Part shown: positions 1 through 10,128 of the stretch, one piece after another | Layout: every line of letters starts with the position of its first letter | How positions within the stretch are numbered: position 1 is the stretch's first letter | Source: Tricholoma matsutake | Lineage: Eukaryota > Basidiomycota > Agaricomycetes > Agaricales > Tricholomataceae | Length of the DNA stretch: 64,000 nucleotides | Assembly (NCBI GenBank): GCA_026075535.2 | Contig: AP026550.1 | Coordinates: 9,548,001 to 9,612,000 of the forward strand | Direction: 5' to 3' | Notes under the pieces: model-generated | What the model saw: only the letters and a program-made list of their open reading frames with translations | Databases searched by the model: none | Told to the model about the DNA's origin: nothing | Translations under genes and position numbers: made by a program

Positions 1-1
1 G

Positions 2-3000
2 ACCCCCGAATGAGATGTGATTGAGGATGACTCAATACTGATTGCATACGTGCGAGGCGAACCAGTCATTGGCCTATTCAGACCAGCCATAGAACTGCCC
101 CTGATGGAAGAACATCGAGAGCCGACACACAAATACATCTGGAAGACGAACACCATCGGCAGACTCATGAAAGGCAAGGGCTCCCCATGATACCTACTCA
201 ACTCCGACATATGGATCAGAGCAAAGACATCCATATCTCAATGACTGGCACATGAGCAAGAGGAGGGAAAGGAGACTAGCCAACAGACCCTGGACGACTT
301 TCTGCCACCAGAATACCAGAAATACAGACAGGTATTTGAAAAGGCCGCATCTGAACAATTCCCGGAATCAAGACCATGGGATCATGCAATTGACTTGAAG
401 GAAGGCTTTGTACTGAAAGATTGCAAAGTCTACCCATTGACACCGAAAGAACAAGAGAAACTCAATGAGTTTCTCAACAAAAACCTGGAGAAAGGATACA
501 TCCAATTGTCAAAATCACCCATGGCATCCCCATTCTTCTTCGTGTTGAAGAAGGACTCCGATGCTCTATGACCTTGCCAATACTATCGCTATCTGAACAA
601 AGGAACGATCTGGAACAACTACCCCCTGCCACTGATCGGAGACCTCTTGGACAAGCTGAAGGGAGCGAGATTTTTCACGAAACTTGATATTCAATGGGGA
701 TATCATAATGTATGGATAAAGAAAGGAGACGAGTGGAAGGCAACATTCAAAACTAACGGAGGGCTATTCAAGCCAATGGTGATGTTCTTTGGGCTGTGCA
801 ACTCACCGGCAACATTCCAGGCCATGATGAACGATCTCTTCCGAGATATGCTAGATGAAGGATGGCTTGTCATCTATATGGACAACATCCTGATCTTCTC
901 GAAGACGGAAGAAGAACACCGGATAAGGACCGAAAGAGTCCTCGAATGACTATGACAATGCGATCTCTACCTGAAAATAGAGAAATGCAAATTCAATGTA
1001 CAGGAAGTTGACTTCTTGGGCATGATCATCAGGCCCAACGAACTCGCAATGGACAACACGAAGCTGGCTGGGATCAAGGACTGGCCCACACCAAGGACAG
1101 TGAAGGATGTAAGATCCTTCCTAGAATTTGGGAACTTCTATTGAAGATTCATCGGACACTTCGCGGATCTGGCCAGACCGCTGAACGATTTGATGAAGAA
1201 GAACCAGAAATTTGAATGGACGAATGACTGCCAGCAATCGTTTGATGCGCTAAAAAGGAAATTCAACGAAGCCCCAGTACTGCTGATGCCAGATGCAATG
1301 AAACCATTTGTGGTGGAATCTAATGCCTCAAAATTTGCGACAGGTGCAGTACTCAGACAACAGGACACCAACGGAGACTGGCACCCATGCGGCTATATCT
1401 CGCATTCTTTCAATGAAGCTGAAACAAATTACGAGATATATGACAGGGAACTACTGGGAGTGATCCGAGCACTAGAGACATGGAGACACTACCTACAGGG
1501 GACACCGTTCCCTGTGACGGTACTATCCGATCACAAGAACCTGACGTATTTCCGTCAGGCGCAGAAACTGAACCGACGACAGGCTAGATGGAGCATCTAC
1601 CTGTCACAATTCGACCTGAAGCTACAACACGTACTGGGATCACAGATGGTACAATCTGACGGCCTATCGAGGAGAGCAGATCACATAGCCAAAGAAGACA
1701 CTGATAACGAGGACAAGACCATCCTTGCTGATGAACTGTTCATCAAAACGATCAACACTGAGCTCCAGGGAGCCCTGGTCTCAGCAATAATGAAGGACGA
1801 CCTCGTAAATGATGCTTTACAAGCCCTGAAAAACAACGGAACTCCCCCAATCAAGTCTGCATTGGAGGACTGGAAATTCAAAGATGGCCTGCTCTTTTTC
1901 AAAGACAGATGCTACGTGCCACAGGACGAAACCCTCCGCTGAGCGATCATACGAAAATACCATGATAGCATCATGACAGGACACCCTGGACAATGGCAGA
2001 TGATCAAACTGATCCGACGAGACTACTGGTGGCCAGGAATGGCCAACTTCATCAAGAAGTACGTCGAAGGCTGCGCAAAGTGCCAGCAAATGAAAGTGAA
2101 TACACACCCGATGACCCCACCGCTGACACCGATATCATCTGACGCCAGCAGACCATTCGAGCTGGTAACGACAGATTTTATCACGGACTTGCCCGTGATA
2201 AATGGATTTGACTCAATCATGGTCGTGGTAGACCATGGTCTTACGAAGGGGGTAATTTTTATCCCTTGCGCAAAGACAATCGATGCACTTGGCGCCGCAG
2301 ACCTTTACCTGCGCCATGTATACACAAGATTTGGACTCCCTGGGAGGATCATCTCAGACAGAGACCCTCAATTTGCATCCAAACTCTTCCGAGAACTCGG
2401 ACGACTGCTCGGGATCAAGCTATCCATGAGCACTGCTTATCACCCCCAGACCGATGGAGAAACAGAGCGAGTAAACCAAGAACTAGAAGTTTACCTCCGC
2501 ATGTTCTGTTTGAACAAACCCGAAGATTGGGAACATTATCTCCCAATGGCAGAATTCACGCACAACCAGAAGATGCACTCCGCAGTAAAACATTTGCCAT
2601 TTTACTTGATGATGGGATATCAACCATGCGCTATCCCCACCCCTTATGAAAAGACGAACGTGCCGGCCGCCAAACAGAGAATCCAGGAACTTCTCGCTGC
2701 AAGAAGGGAAGCTCTTGCTGCACACGAACTAGCCAGACAGGCTATGGCTGCCCAAACGCAAGGGCAATATGAACCGTTCAAGGTTGGAGAACAAGTATGG
2801 CTTGACTCCAAGAACCTGAAGATGGGCTACCCAATGAGAAAATTGGTGCCAAAATGAGAAGGGCCCTTCTTGATTGAAGACGCCCTGTCCAGAACAACAT
2901 ACTGACTGAAACTGCCACCGAGATGGAAGATCCACCCAGTATTCCATGCGGCCTTACTCACGCGATACCACGAGAATGACACTCATGGACGGAACTTCCT

Positions 3001-3202
3001 GACTCCACCACCTGACCTCATGGAAGGAGAAAATGAATACGAAGTGGAAGTGATCATCGCACACAAGAAGCACGGCAAGACACGCCGTTACCTCATGAAA
3101 TGGGTTGACTACCTGACCTCCAAAAACACATGGGAACCTGAATCGAACTTAAAACATGCCCCCGAGATCCTGACGGCATATAAGAAGAGGTACCACCTCT
3201 AA
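2..3202 (+). pseudogene. Ty3/gypsy pol (RT, RNase H, integrase, chromodomain), inactivated
   Basis: One reading frame runs from base 2 to the TAA at 3200. It is broken by TGA at 11, 188, 242, 569, 947, 953, 1142, 1940, 2855 and 2903, with no TAA or TAG before the end. Domains in order: RT at about 400-1150, RNase H at 1190-1690, integrase HHCC zinc site at about 1950-2100, integrase core at about 2150-2560 with D, D (SDRDPQF) and E (TDGETERVNQE), and a chromodomain at about 3035-3190 (YLMKWVDY, TWEPE). The RT box reads YMDN instead of YMDD (codon 884-886), and RNase H reads ESNAS instead of ESDAS (codon 1322-1324). Both are G-to-A changes that remove metal-binding aspartates. Family and domains are certain; activity is excluded by what is seen. 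Confidence 0.93.
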
Positions 3203-3248
3203 CTAGAACCCAAGACCCCCCTTCCTTTCTGCTACAACACTCCCCAAT

Positions 3249-4382
3249 ATGCCTGCCGAACGACGATTCACCTGAGACTACCTACGACACCAATTGAACG
3301 CTGACACCCTTCACGTTCACCTCGCCCATGATCCACCAAGATACCATCTGGCCAGGATGTGCTTCTACTATGCTAGCACTATCAAGCAGATGGAACAAAA
3401 TCTAGAAGAAGCAATGAACGATGCAGCTGCCCTGGGGATCAAACAGATGATCCAGGAGATGATTGCACTGCGGTCAGACAGACCGAGAATGACTGAGGAG
3501 AGACCTCACACCCCCTTAGATCAGCACAGACGACCACCGACCTCGCCCTCGCCATTCAGCGAGCGGAGCAACAGAGACGAACGATGAGCTCCCTCTGGAG
3601 ACTCCTCCCGTTCTATGAAGAACCCAAAGATCATGGCTAGGGCACCTGAAGTAATTGATCTGACCACCCCTGAACCCAAACCGAAAACCACCCAACCGCC
3701 TTGGTCCCCCCCACACATGAGACATGCCAGATGTTTTGTCTGCCAAGAGATAGGCCATTTCGGCCTGATTTGCCCACAATATATTTGCAAGTATTGCAAA
3801 CAGCGAGGCCCCAGACACTATAGGATGAACTGCCTGGAGAAACCTCAGAAAGATTGAGAGACCGATCAAAGAGAAGCCAAACACAGACAGCAGCTCTTCT
3901 TTAACTCCAGATATGATGATTTTGATGACGACGCGATGGGAAACATGACAGGGGAGCCATATGGAAGGACTTAAAAGGCAGAGCTCAAGACGATGGCATG
4001 ACAAGACAGACCCATGCTCACAGGGATTACAATCCTCGCCATCGTCGTTGGCACGACCCTGGCTGCAGCAGCAGCCCTAACCTTCGCATTCTGCCTCTAC
4101 GCCATCTTCCAAACAGAACCCGAACCCCTGATTACAGACATTGAATTTGCCATCCTGCAATGCCCCCCTTTCAACGATACTACCGACTCCTTGACACCGC
4201 TACCTAGGGCAGCGCGAACCAGAAGAACCCGATCATGGTCCGAGTTCGGACATAAATTATTCCTCCATCGTACCCCTTGACCCCGACCTACCCACATAAC
4301 CAGACCACACCCGATCAGACCACAAAGGAGAGATGAAGATTTAGGTCAAAGTGTGGAACTTTCGACCATAGCAGGGGGGTAA
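3249..4382 (+). pseudogene. Third ORF of the chromovirus: tandem zinc knuckles and a transmembrane segment
   Basis: A second frame opens with ATG at 3249, 47 bp after pol ends. It runs to TAA at 4380-4382, flush with the polypurine tract and LTR. Internal stops are TGA at 3273, 3585, 3855, 3999 and 4278 and one TAA at 3972. The middle carries a classic CX2CX4HX4C knuckle (CFVCQEIGHFGLIC), followed at once by a CX2CX6HX4C variant (CKYCKQRGPRHYRMNC), encoded at about 3730-3840. A hydrophobic stretch of about 25 residues is encoded at about 4020-4115. A short acidic, Asp-rich patch lies between. The position is where env sits in some Metaviridae, but knuckles are not an env trait. I recall similar knuckle ORFs in mushroom genomes, function unknown. 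Nucleic-acid binding is inferred. Confidence 0.7.
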
Positions 4383-5036
4383 TGTTACAATTTTCCTTGT
4401 AACTCATGGGACCCGATGCACCCGACAATCCCATCCAGACAGGAGGGACCCCTTGATTCATGCCTAGGGCATGCCCTTGACATCAGACACATACACGACG
4501 CATGCCGACTGCATGCATTCGATCCCCTTCCCGTGAAAGGCACCCTTGACGCATGGTGACTCCATGCACCCGAACCCACTCCCACACATGCTGTGATATG
4601 ACAGCCCCCTGACATGAGGTCCGTGACGTCGGACTCTCACGATCGACATGCTGCGCCACAGCACTCCATGACATCGGACGCCTCATGCAAGGCATGAGGC
4701 CTATTGTTTCTATTCTTACTTGATACACATCTATCTTTCTGATTGGACAATAAGGACCTCCCTCGTAGTATAAGTACTGCAACTCATAGTAGGGATGTCC
4801 TTAGTTTAGATCTAGGCATTCTACAGCCTTAACTTGCAACTCACGAACTTACTCAAAACCACTAAGGGAGCCCCTTAGTGCGTGAACCTGAACGACTCTA
4901 CGCAGAAGCCCTGCTAGAGTGCACTACCTATCTTATGTCAGATGCTCCGAGTAAGACTAGTGCTGAACGACTCGTCGAGGAAGCACCTCATAAAACGACA
5001 TCGACTAGATCGAGTGGTTGAGGCTTTGCCCTTAAC
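4383..5036 (+). repeat. 3' LTR of the chromovirus (right end approximate)
   Basis: It starts TGTTAC directly after a G-rich polypurine tract and TAA. A TATA-like box (AGTATAAGTAC) lies near 4768-4778, as expected for an LTR promoter. The end at 5036 (CCCTTAACA) is a guess, since the 5' LTR is outside the window and no target-site duplication can be checked. The LTR contains several short palindromic GCATG-rich stretches (about 4460-4700). Confidence 0.6.
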
Positions 5037-5097
5037 AGCATCAGGTTCGTTTTTCATGGTTCATAAAAATGCATATTGTAATGACATTATGACCAGG

Positions 5098-5970
5098 AAA
5101 TTTCATTTTCCAGAACTATCATCAGGCACTCAAGAGAATCAAGACCAGCAGCGAACAACTGGCATTACTTGCTTCCAAGCTTGGTACCACAGCCAAAGAT
5201 TACAAGAATTATTTGACGAGTGAGCATGAGTATTTATGGAACCTATGCATTGAGCCACCAGAGGTCATTCAGAAGGCTGACTACATTGATCATCTCTCCA
5301 AGCTGTACCATCTCCACTAGGCCCTTTGAGCTCCTATTTAAGAGTTGCAGTTGTCTGATTGTTTTTCAGCCATGCAGGGGAGAGTCTGATAAGGCAAAGG
5401 TTGAATATGGTCAGCTTGATTAAAGTATTATTCACAACAACTACACCCAGAAGCAAATTGCCGACATCAAGACACACTGTAAAGCAATCTACACTGAATG
5501 GCTCGCCCAGAATGAAGAAGTGTGCTGATTTAAAGAGGATCACCAGATCAAAACACGCTGGTCTCCCAACTTGCCCAAGTATAATGATGCGCTAGTGATA
5601 GTAAGCCAACATATGTATTGGAAGGTGCTCGATGATCTTGAGCGACTTTTTGTTCAGCGCTTACTTGAACTAACAAAACTTGGAATGAATGGTGTTGGTA
5701 TGTTAGTACATATTTTGTGGCTTTGATTGACTTCTCACACATTGGTAGCATACAAATTATGAGAAAAGATTGGCAAGGTGCTCAAGACTCAAGTGGAAGC
5801 TATCTGACATGCACTCGAGGTTTACAATACTGCTGCAGTACAATTGAACCTGCCTCATGAAAAACTCACATGGGCAAAGCTCATAGAGACTACAACATTG
5901 GCCAAATTTGACTTGCTGTGGGACTCACACCAAGATGTCAGCTACTGTGCATCTACATGACTGTTATTTT
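5098..5970 (+). pseudogene. KDZ-type (Kyakuja/Dileera/Zisupton) transposase, C-terminal fragment
   Basis: Pieces in several frames match the C-terminal region of basidiomycete KDZ transposases as I know them: EYLWNLCIEPPEV near 5231, RWSPNLPKYNDAL near 5560, LERLFVQRLLELTKLGMNG near 5640-5690, and LTWAKLIETTTLAKFDLLWD near 5870-5930. A spliceosomal intron is still recognisable at 5698-5748 (GTATGT...GGTAG). Removing it joins NGV to AYKL in frame. Expected Arg codons read TGA, for example after EEVC and in YKL-EKIG. The N-terminal zinc and DDE parts are missing. The relic directly follows the chromovirus LTR. Family call is fairly firm, limits are approximate. Confidence 0.7.
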
Positions 5971-6201
5971 GTATTCTTGATTCTGTTTGTATGCCTCCTC
6001 CTTCTTGCAATGTGGAGTCGTTGGTCCTCCCGTCTGTGCTGTCCTTTGCTTATGGTAGTGACCCACCAGTCAACTGTGCCCCTGTCCCCCATGCTGTATC
6101 CAGCTCCAATTTCTTGCTTCTGACCAAACCACCCTGCCCATTGTTACGCTCCATGAACTTTCATTTTCAATTTTGTGTTCTGATAGATACCTTTTCTTGT
6201 T

Positions 6202-6715
6202 TTGCTGCTATGTGTTAATACAACTATGGCTATGCCCACATTTGCACAGTCTGAACTCATGGTTTGTGCACTGAATGCTAATGGACTGAGCCCAGTTAAA
6301 CTGGCAATCATTAGTCTGCTTCTCATGAAGTTAGCCCCTCTTTTCTTTGCACTCTCAGAGACTAAGACCCAGACCAATGCTGCCTCAAATCTCCAAATCT
6401 CTAATTATGAGGTCTTTGAAGAGAAGGCAGTACTGTGTGCATCACCTTCAACTTTGGTGAAGTGGGGGATCATTCTAGGTGTCCGGAAGGACATACAGAT
6501 TGTGGCTCATGTTCCACTCAATCTTGAACCTCTCAAGGGTTGTGTTGTATGTGTTGATGTTGTTGTTTCATCTCTTTCTTCATCTTCAACTTCTTTTATC
6601 CATCGTGTTTTTGCTGTCTATGCCCCATGTGACCCTGGTGCTGATAATTTGTCACTCAACTTTTGGCCATGTCTGACAGATGTGGTACGAGATACAAAGA
6701 CTTCATGGTCTCTTA
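6202..6715 (+). pseudogene. Non-LTR retrotransposon (LINE) AP-endonuclease domain, truncated
   Basis: The frame reads CALNANGL near the start, then SETKT and RVFAVYAPCDPG, the order seen in the APE-type endonuclease of fungal LINEs. This domain nicks the target DNA for target-primed reverse transcription. Coding similarity stops at WSLI, just before the GDFN motif expected next. From about 6716 the DNA is antisense gypsy integrase. No reverse-transcriptase half of the LINE was found elsewhere in the window. The frame between 5970 and 6200 shows no recognisable domain. Confidence 0.72.
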
Positions 6716-9165
6716 TCCATCGAGTTTGCAAAGGCTCCTCCATAGTTTCAATCAATGATGATGGGGGACCTAAGTATTGAGGTTGCATCTTGCGATTGAG
6801 GGACTTCTTGATCTGTGTGTTTTGAAGTAGCACTAAATCACCTTTTGCGAAGTTGTAGTCTTTGATAGTCCACTGATGGACTTGTTCAAATCATTTCACA
6901 GCTTCGAGATGTGCCAAAAGAACCTTTGAATAAAGAATTTTGAGATCAATTGAACATTTTTGCAAAGCAATAGCTCATTGTGTGATAAGATTGGTTGTCG
7001 AGAGTATTGAATTTGGAGGGGGTTGCAAATATGTAGCTTCGGAGACATTGAGTGGGATGAGGGGATGTGATCCTGTAACTGCAAAGTAAGGAGAACAATG
7101 CATGAGTCTACAAACCATAACTTGTTCTGACCAAAACACTGAGTGTGCTCTGGCTGACCATTTGCTCTGGTCTCCATTGACTGCTTTGAATAGAGATTGT
7201 CAAACTTCGAAGTGGGATTGTTCAACAAGTCCATTGGCACAAGAATGGTATCTGCTAATTCAGATGTGGGTAATATAGCATCATTTTGTGAGATACTCCA
7301 TTGCTGTGACAAACACAGAACCATTGTCAGTGATGATTTGGTATAGAGATCCCCATTGACAGATGATGTCTTTGAAGATCCAGTCACTGAGTGTCATGGC
7401 ATTTTTGCATTGAAGCTTTCACCATTCTGGTTAGGCAGTTGATAAACATTGACCTTGAACAATATACTTAAATCTGTTTGATGGGGGCATTTGCATTGTG
7501 TTGATGTAGACTTTGCTGAAAAGTGGTGCTGGTGTTGCAACTGTAGGTGGGTTAAGAATATTTCGAGTTGGTTGAATTGGCAGAGGTGGCAGGTATGGAT
7601 AAACTATGCAATGTCAGCTTTCATGTTAGGCCACCAAAATTGTAGGGCAATGACAGATTTTGTAGCAAAAATCATTTTGTGACCGATATCATCATGTGCT
7701 GCCTGAATTATTCTGAGATGACACTCAGGGATTGCAATGCATCTTGTGAGCTCCATGGTAGTCCTTTCTCCATAGTTTGCCTGAATCTAAGAAGAAATTG
7801 GTGCAGTATCAGACAAAAGTAGCATATTCAGAATCCAATAAGTCTGGGGGTCATACCAAATCATCTAACCATTTTTGAATGTGAATGAATTGTTCATCAT
7901 CCTTTTTCACATTGTTCATTTGTGGCACATCATTGTATGTAAAATCCTCCCCCTTACTGAAATCTAAGGAGAGGGTGAGTGTTGAAATTCATTGGGAGGA
8001 GCAGGGGCGTGTCATGATAGGATTGATTTGATGTATGAAACTGTGAAGACAGTCAATCCAGTCTCCAAATTCTTCTTCTACTTTGATATTGTCATCTTCA
8101 GATTGTCGAGGAAGTTGCAAAATACCATCTGGTCCATGGTGTGTACCTGCAACATGGACTAGCATGAAGTGGAAGGTTAGGATTGAAACAAACCATCAAA
8201 TGTTGCTAGTGCTAGGTGCGATATCGGGATTCAAGAGCATGCCTTTGATATACCTTGCATCAACTTCAACAATAAGGTTTCAGATGCCTATTAAATACAA
8301 TTGAAGTGCACCAAGGGCACGATATAGACCATAGAGTCTGAGTTTTGGTTGTGAGAACTGGGATTTGTGGTTGTTAAGCATGATCAAGCTGAATCAACTG
8401 TAATACCATTTTCGAGGATTGTTGGGGTTACATTGCATGAGAAAGAAACCAACAGCAATGTGCGAAGTGTTGACAGATAAGATAACTGGGGCAGGAGATG
8501 AGTAGTTGATTGCTCGAATTGCTGGGGAATTGATTAAGGGTTGCTTCAAATCGTCCTGTGCTGTGATTTGCTTCAGTCCAAATTCGAAAGGAACATCTTT
8601 TTGAGTGAGGTGAATCAGTGCTGTAGCATGTTGAGCAAAATTTTGAATAAAGATATGACAGACTCCAATAGTTCCTAAGAATGCTTTAACTTCGGTAAGG
8701 CTTTGACAAGGTCCCCATTTGCCAACTTCTTTGATGCGAGTAGGATCGGCCATACAACCTTTGATGTTGCATTGATGCCCTAAAATGATTATCTCAGGAA
8801 CACAAAGATATAGTTTGGGACCTGAAAATGTTCCTCCACAATACTTCATGCATTGGACTATGCAATTCAGATTCTCAAAATGCTCCCAGATGAAGCATCG
8901 AATGCCTGGGTTGTCAGTGATCATTTTGCAAGATCCACTGATCATTCAATATTCTGATTTCGGACCCTTAACTGGTGTGTCATCAATGTAAGGGATCATG
9001 ATATGAGGGACTTCAGGTTGTAGGATGGATGTGACATTGTCATGTAAGATCAGAACCCAGTTCATCCAACCCATTGGTAGGGTGATGATTCAAAGCGTGC
9101 CAAATGGAGTCTGAAAGGTCATTAGGTCTCAAGAAGATTCAGCTGCTAGCACTGTGAGACTGGTA
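6716..9165 (-). pseudogene. Gypsy pol remnant: RT, RNase H and integrase
   Basis: From high to low coordinates: the RT entry segment LPMGWMN (about 9070), the intact RT catalytic box IPYIDD (about 8975), the RT thumb/connection segment GTFSGPKL and FLGTIGVCHIF (about 8830-8640), RNase H-like VEVDARYIKGML (about 8260) and GTHHGPDG, the integrase zinc segment ending HTCHLCQ (about 7585), the core with IITDNGS and NGLVEQSH, and the C-terminal SLNRKMQPQYLGP (about 6790). The open stretch 8394-8945 is the best preserved. The rest needs several frame changes. The final GG(A/S)Y segment reaches the LINE junction. Confidence 0.85.
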
Positions 9166-9169
9166 GGGT

Positions 9170-9725
9170 ATGGATTTCAGCCATTCAAGCAAAAAAATGG
9201 GAAATATCTAATGTAAATGGATGGATATACAATGGATGAACTTGGGATGAATTTTCATACTGTAGATTTCAAACCTCAAATGGATGGAATTCAGACATAT
9301 TTTATTACAACTTTTTCATAAGTGAATAGGATGAAATTTCTTCTTGTAAATGAATGAATTATAGGGGTGGTTTTAATACTGTAGATTTCAAACCTCAAAT
9401 GGAAGTCAGACATATTTTATTACAACTTTTTCATAAGTGAGTAGGATGAAATTTGGGGTGGTTTTAATACTGTAGATTTCAAACCTCAAATGGATGGAAG
9501 TCAGACATATTTTATTACAACTTTTTCATAAGTGAGTAGGATGAAATTTCTTCTTGTAAATGAATGAATTATAGGTGTGGTTTTAATACTGTAGATTTCA
9601 AACCTCTAATGGATGGAAGTCAGACATATTTTATTACAACTTTTTTGTAAGTGAGTAGGATGAAATTTCTTCTTGAAAATGAATGAATTATAGGGGTGCT
9701 TTTAATACTCAAACATCAAATAGAT
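9170..9725. repeat. Tandem array of about 118-bp units inside the gypsy element
   Basis: The phrase ACTGTAGATTTCAAACCTC recurs near 9259, 9377, 9467 and 9584, with a degraded fifth unit near 9703. Units are about 118 bp. The second is 90 bp because it lacks the TTCTTGTAAATGAATGAATTATA part. The array lies exactly between the gypsy protease and reverse transcriptase, where about 1 kb of pol coding sequence would be expected. Confidence 0.85.
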
Positions 9726-10128
9726 GGAATGTTTTTTTTTGCTCAGTCATTATGTTATACCACAGCAGGCTGAATTTCATCATCTATGCATTGTGCAAGG
9801 TAAGTCATTTCAACCTGCCCTCATGCAGAAAGTTACATGTCATATCTATACCCAGCACACCCAAGAGTTCAACTTCACATGCAATATCAACCAAGGTCTG
9901 ACATATTTGCATGCTCTCTCACTTCCACTCCTACCACACCATCAATGGTCAAGCCTGCTGCCTCCCACCACTGCCAACTGCCTCCCACTACCATCAACAG
10001 CTGCAAACACCAACAACGAACCACATGGCCACAAGAGTGCCATGTCACATGTGGATTTGGATGTCGACAGCTGTTGACATGTAAACTAAGTATTTTTATT
10101 GTTGTTTTTGTAGTTTTTGGAGAACATT
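9726..10128. other. Unassigned block between the tandem array and the gypsy protease
   Basis: No gypsy similarity is visible on either strand. Short plus-strand frames (for example 9724-10077) have biased composition and no motif I recognise. With the array next to it, this looks like foreign DNA replacing part of pol. Confidence 0.5.

Larger units (their letters stand above)
1..5036 (+). mobile_element. Ty3/gypsy chromovirus, 3' part, decayed
   Basis: The 5' LTR, gag and most of the protease lie before the window. What remains is reverse transcriptase, RNase H, integrase, a chromodomain, a separate third ORF, a polypurine tract ending at 4382 and a 3' LTR starting with TGTTAC at 4383. The chromodomain puts it among chromoviruses (Metaviridae), whose chromodomain steers integration to marked chromatin. 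Ten in-frame stops in pol are all TGA, and two catalytic aspartates are changed to Asn, so it is dead. The right end is uncertain: 5036 is chosen because the sequence there reads TTAACA and KDZ transposase homology starts shortly after. Confidence 0.85.

Noticed and set aside
1..4382. Alternative genetic code with TGA as Trp (mitochondrial or other)
   Set aside because: TGA sites align with arginine, and conserved tryptophans use TGG (for example the WWPG motif of integrase). Nuclear host genes in the window end normally and lack internal TGA.
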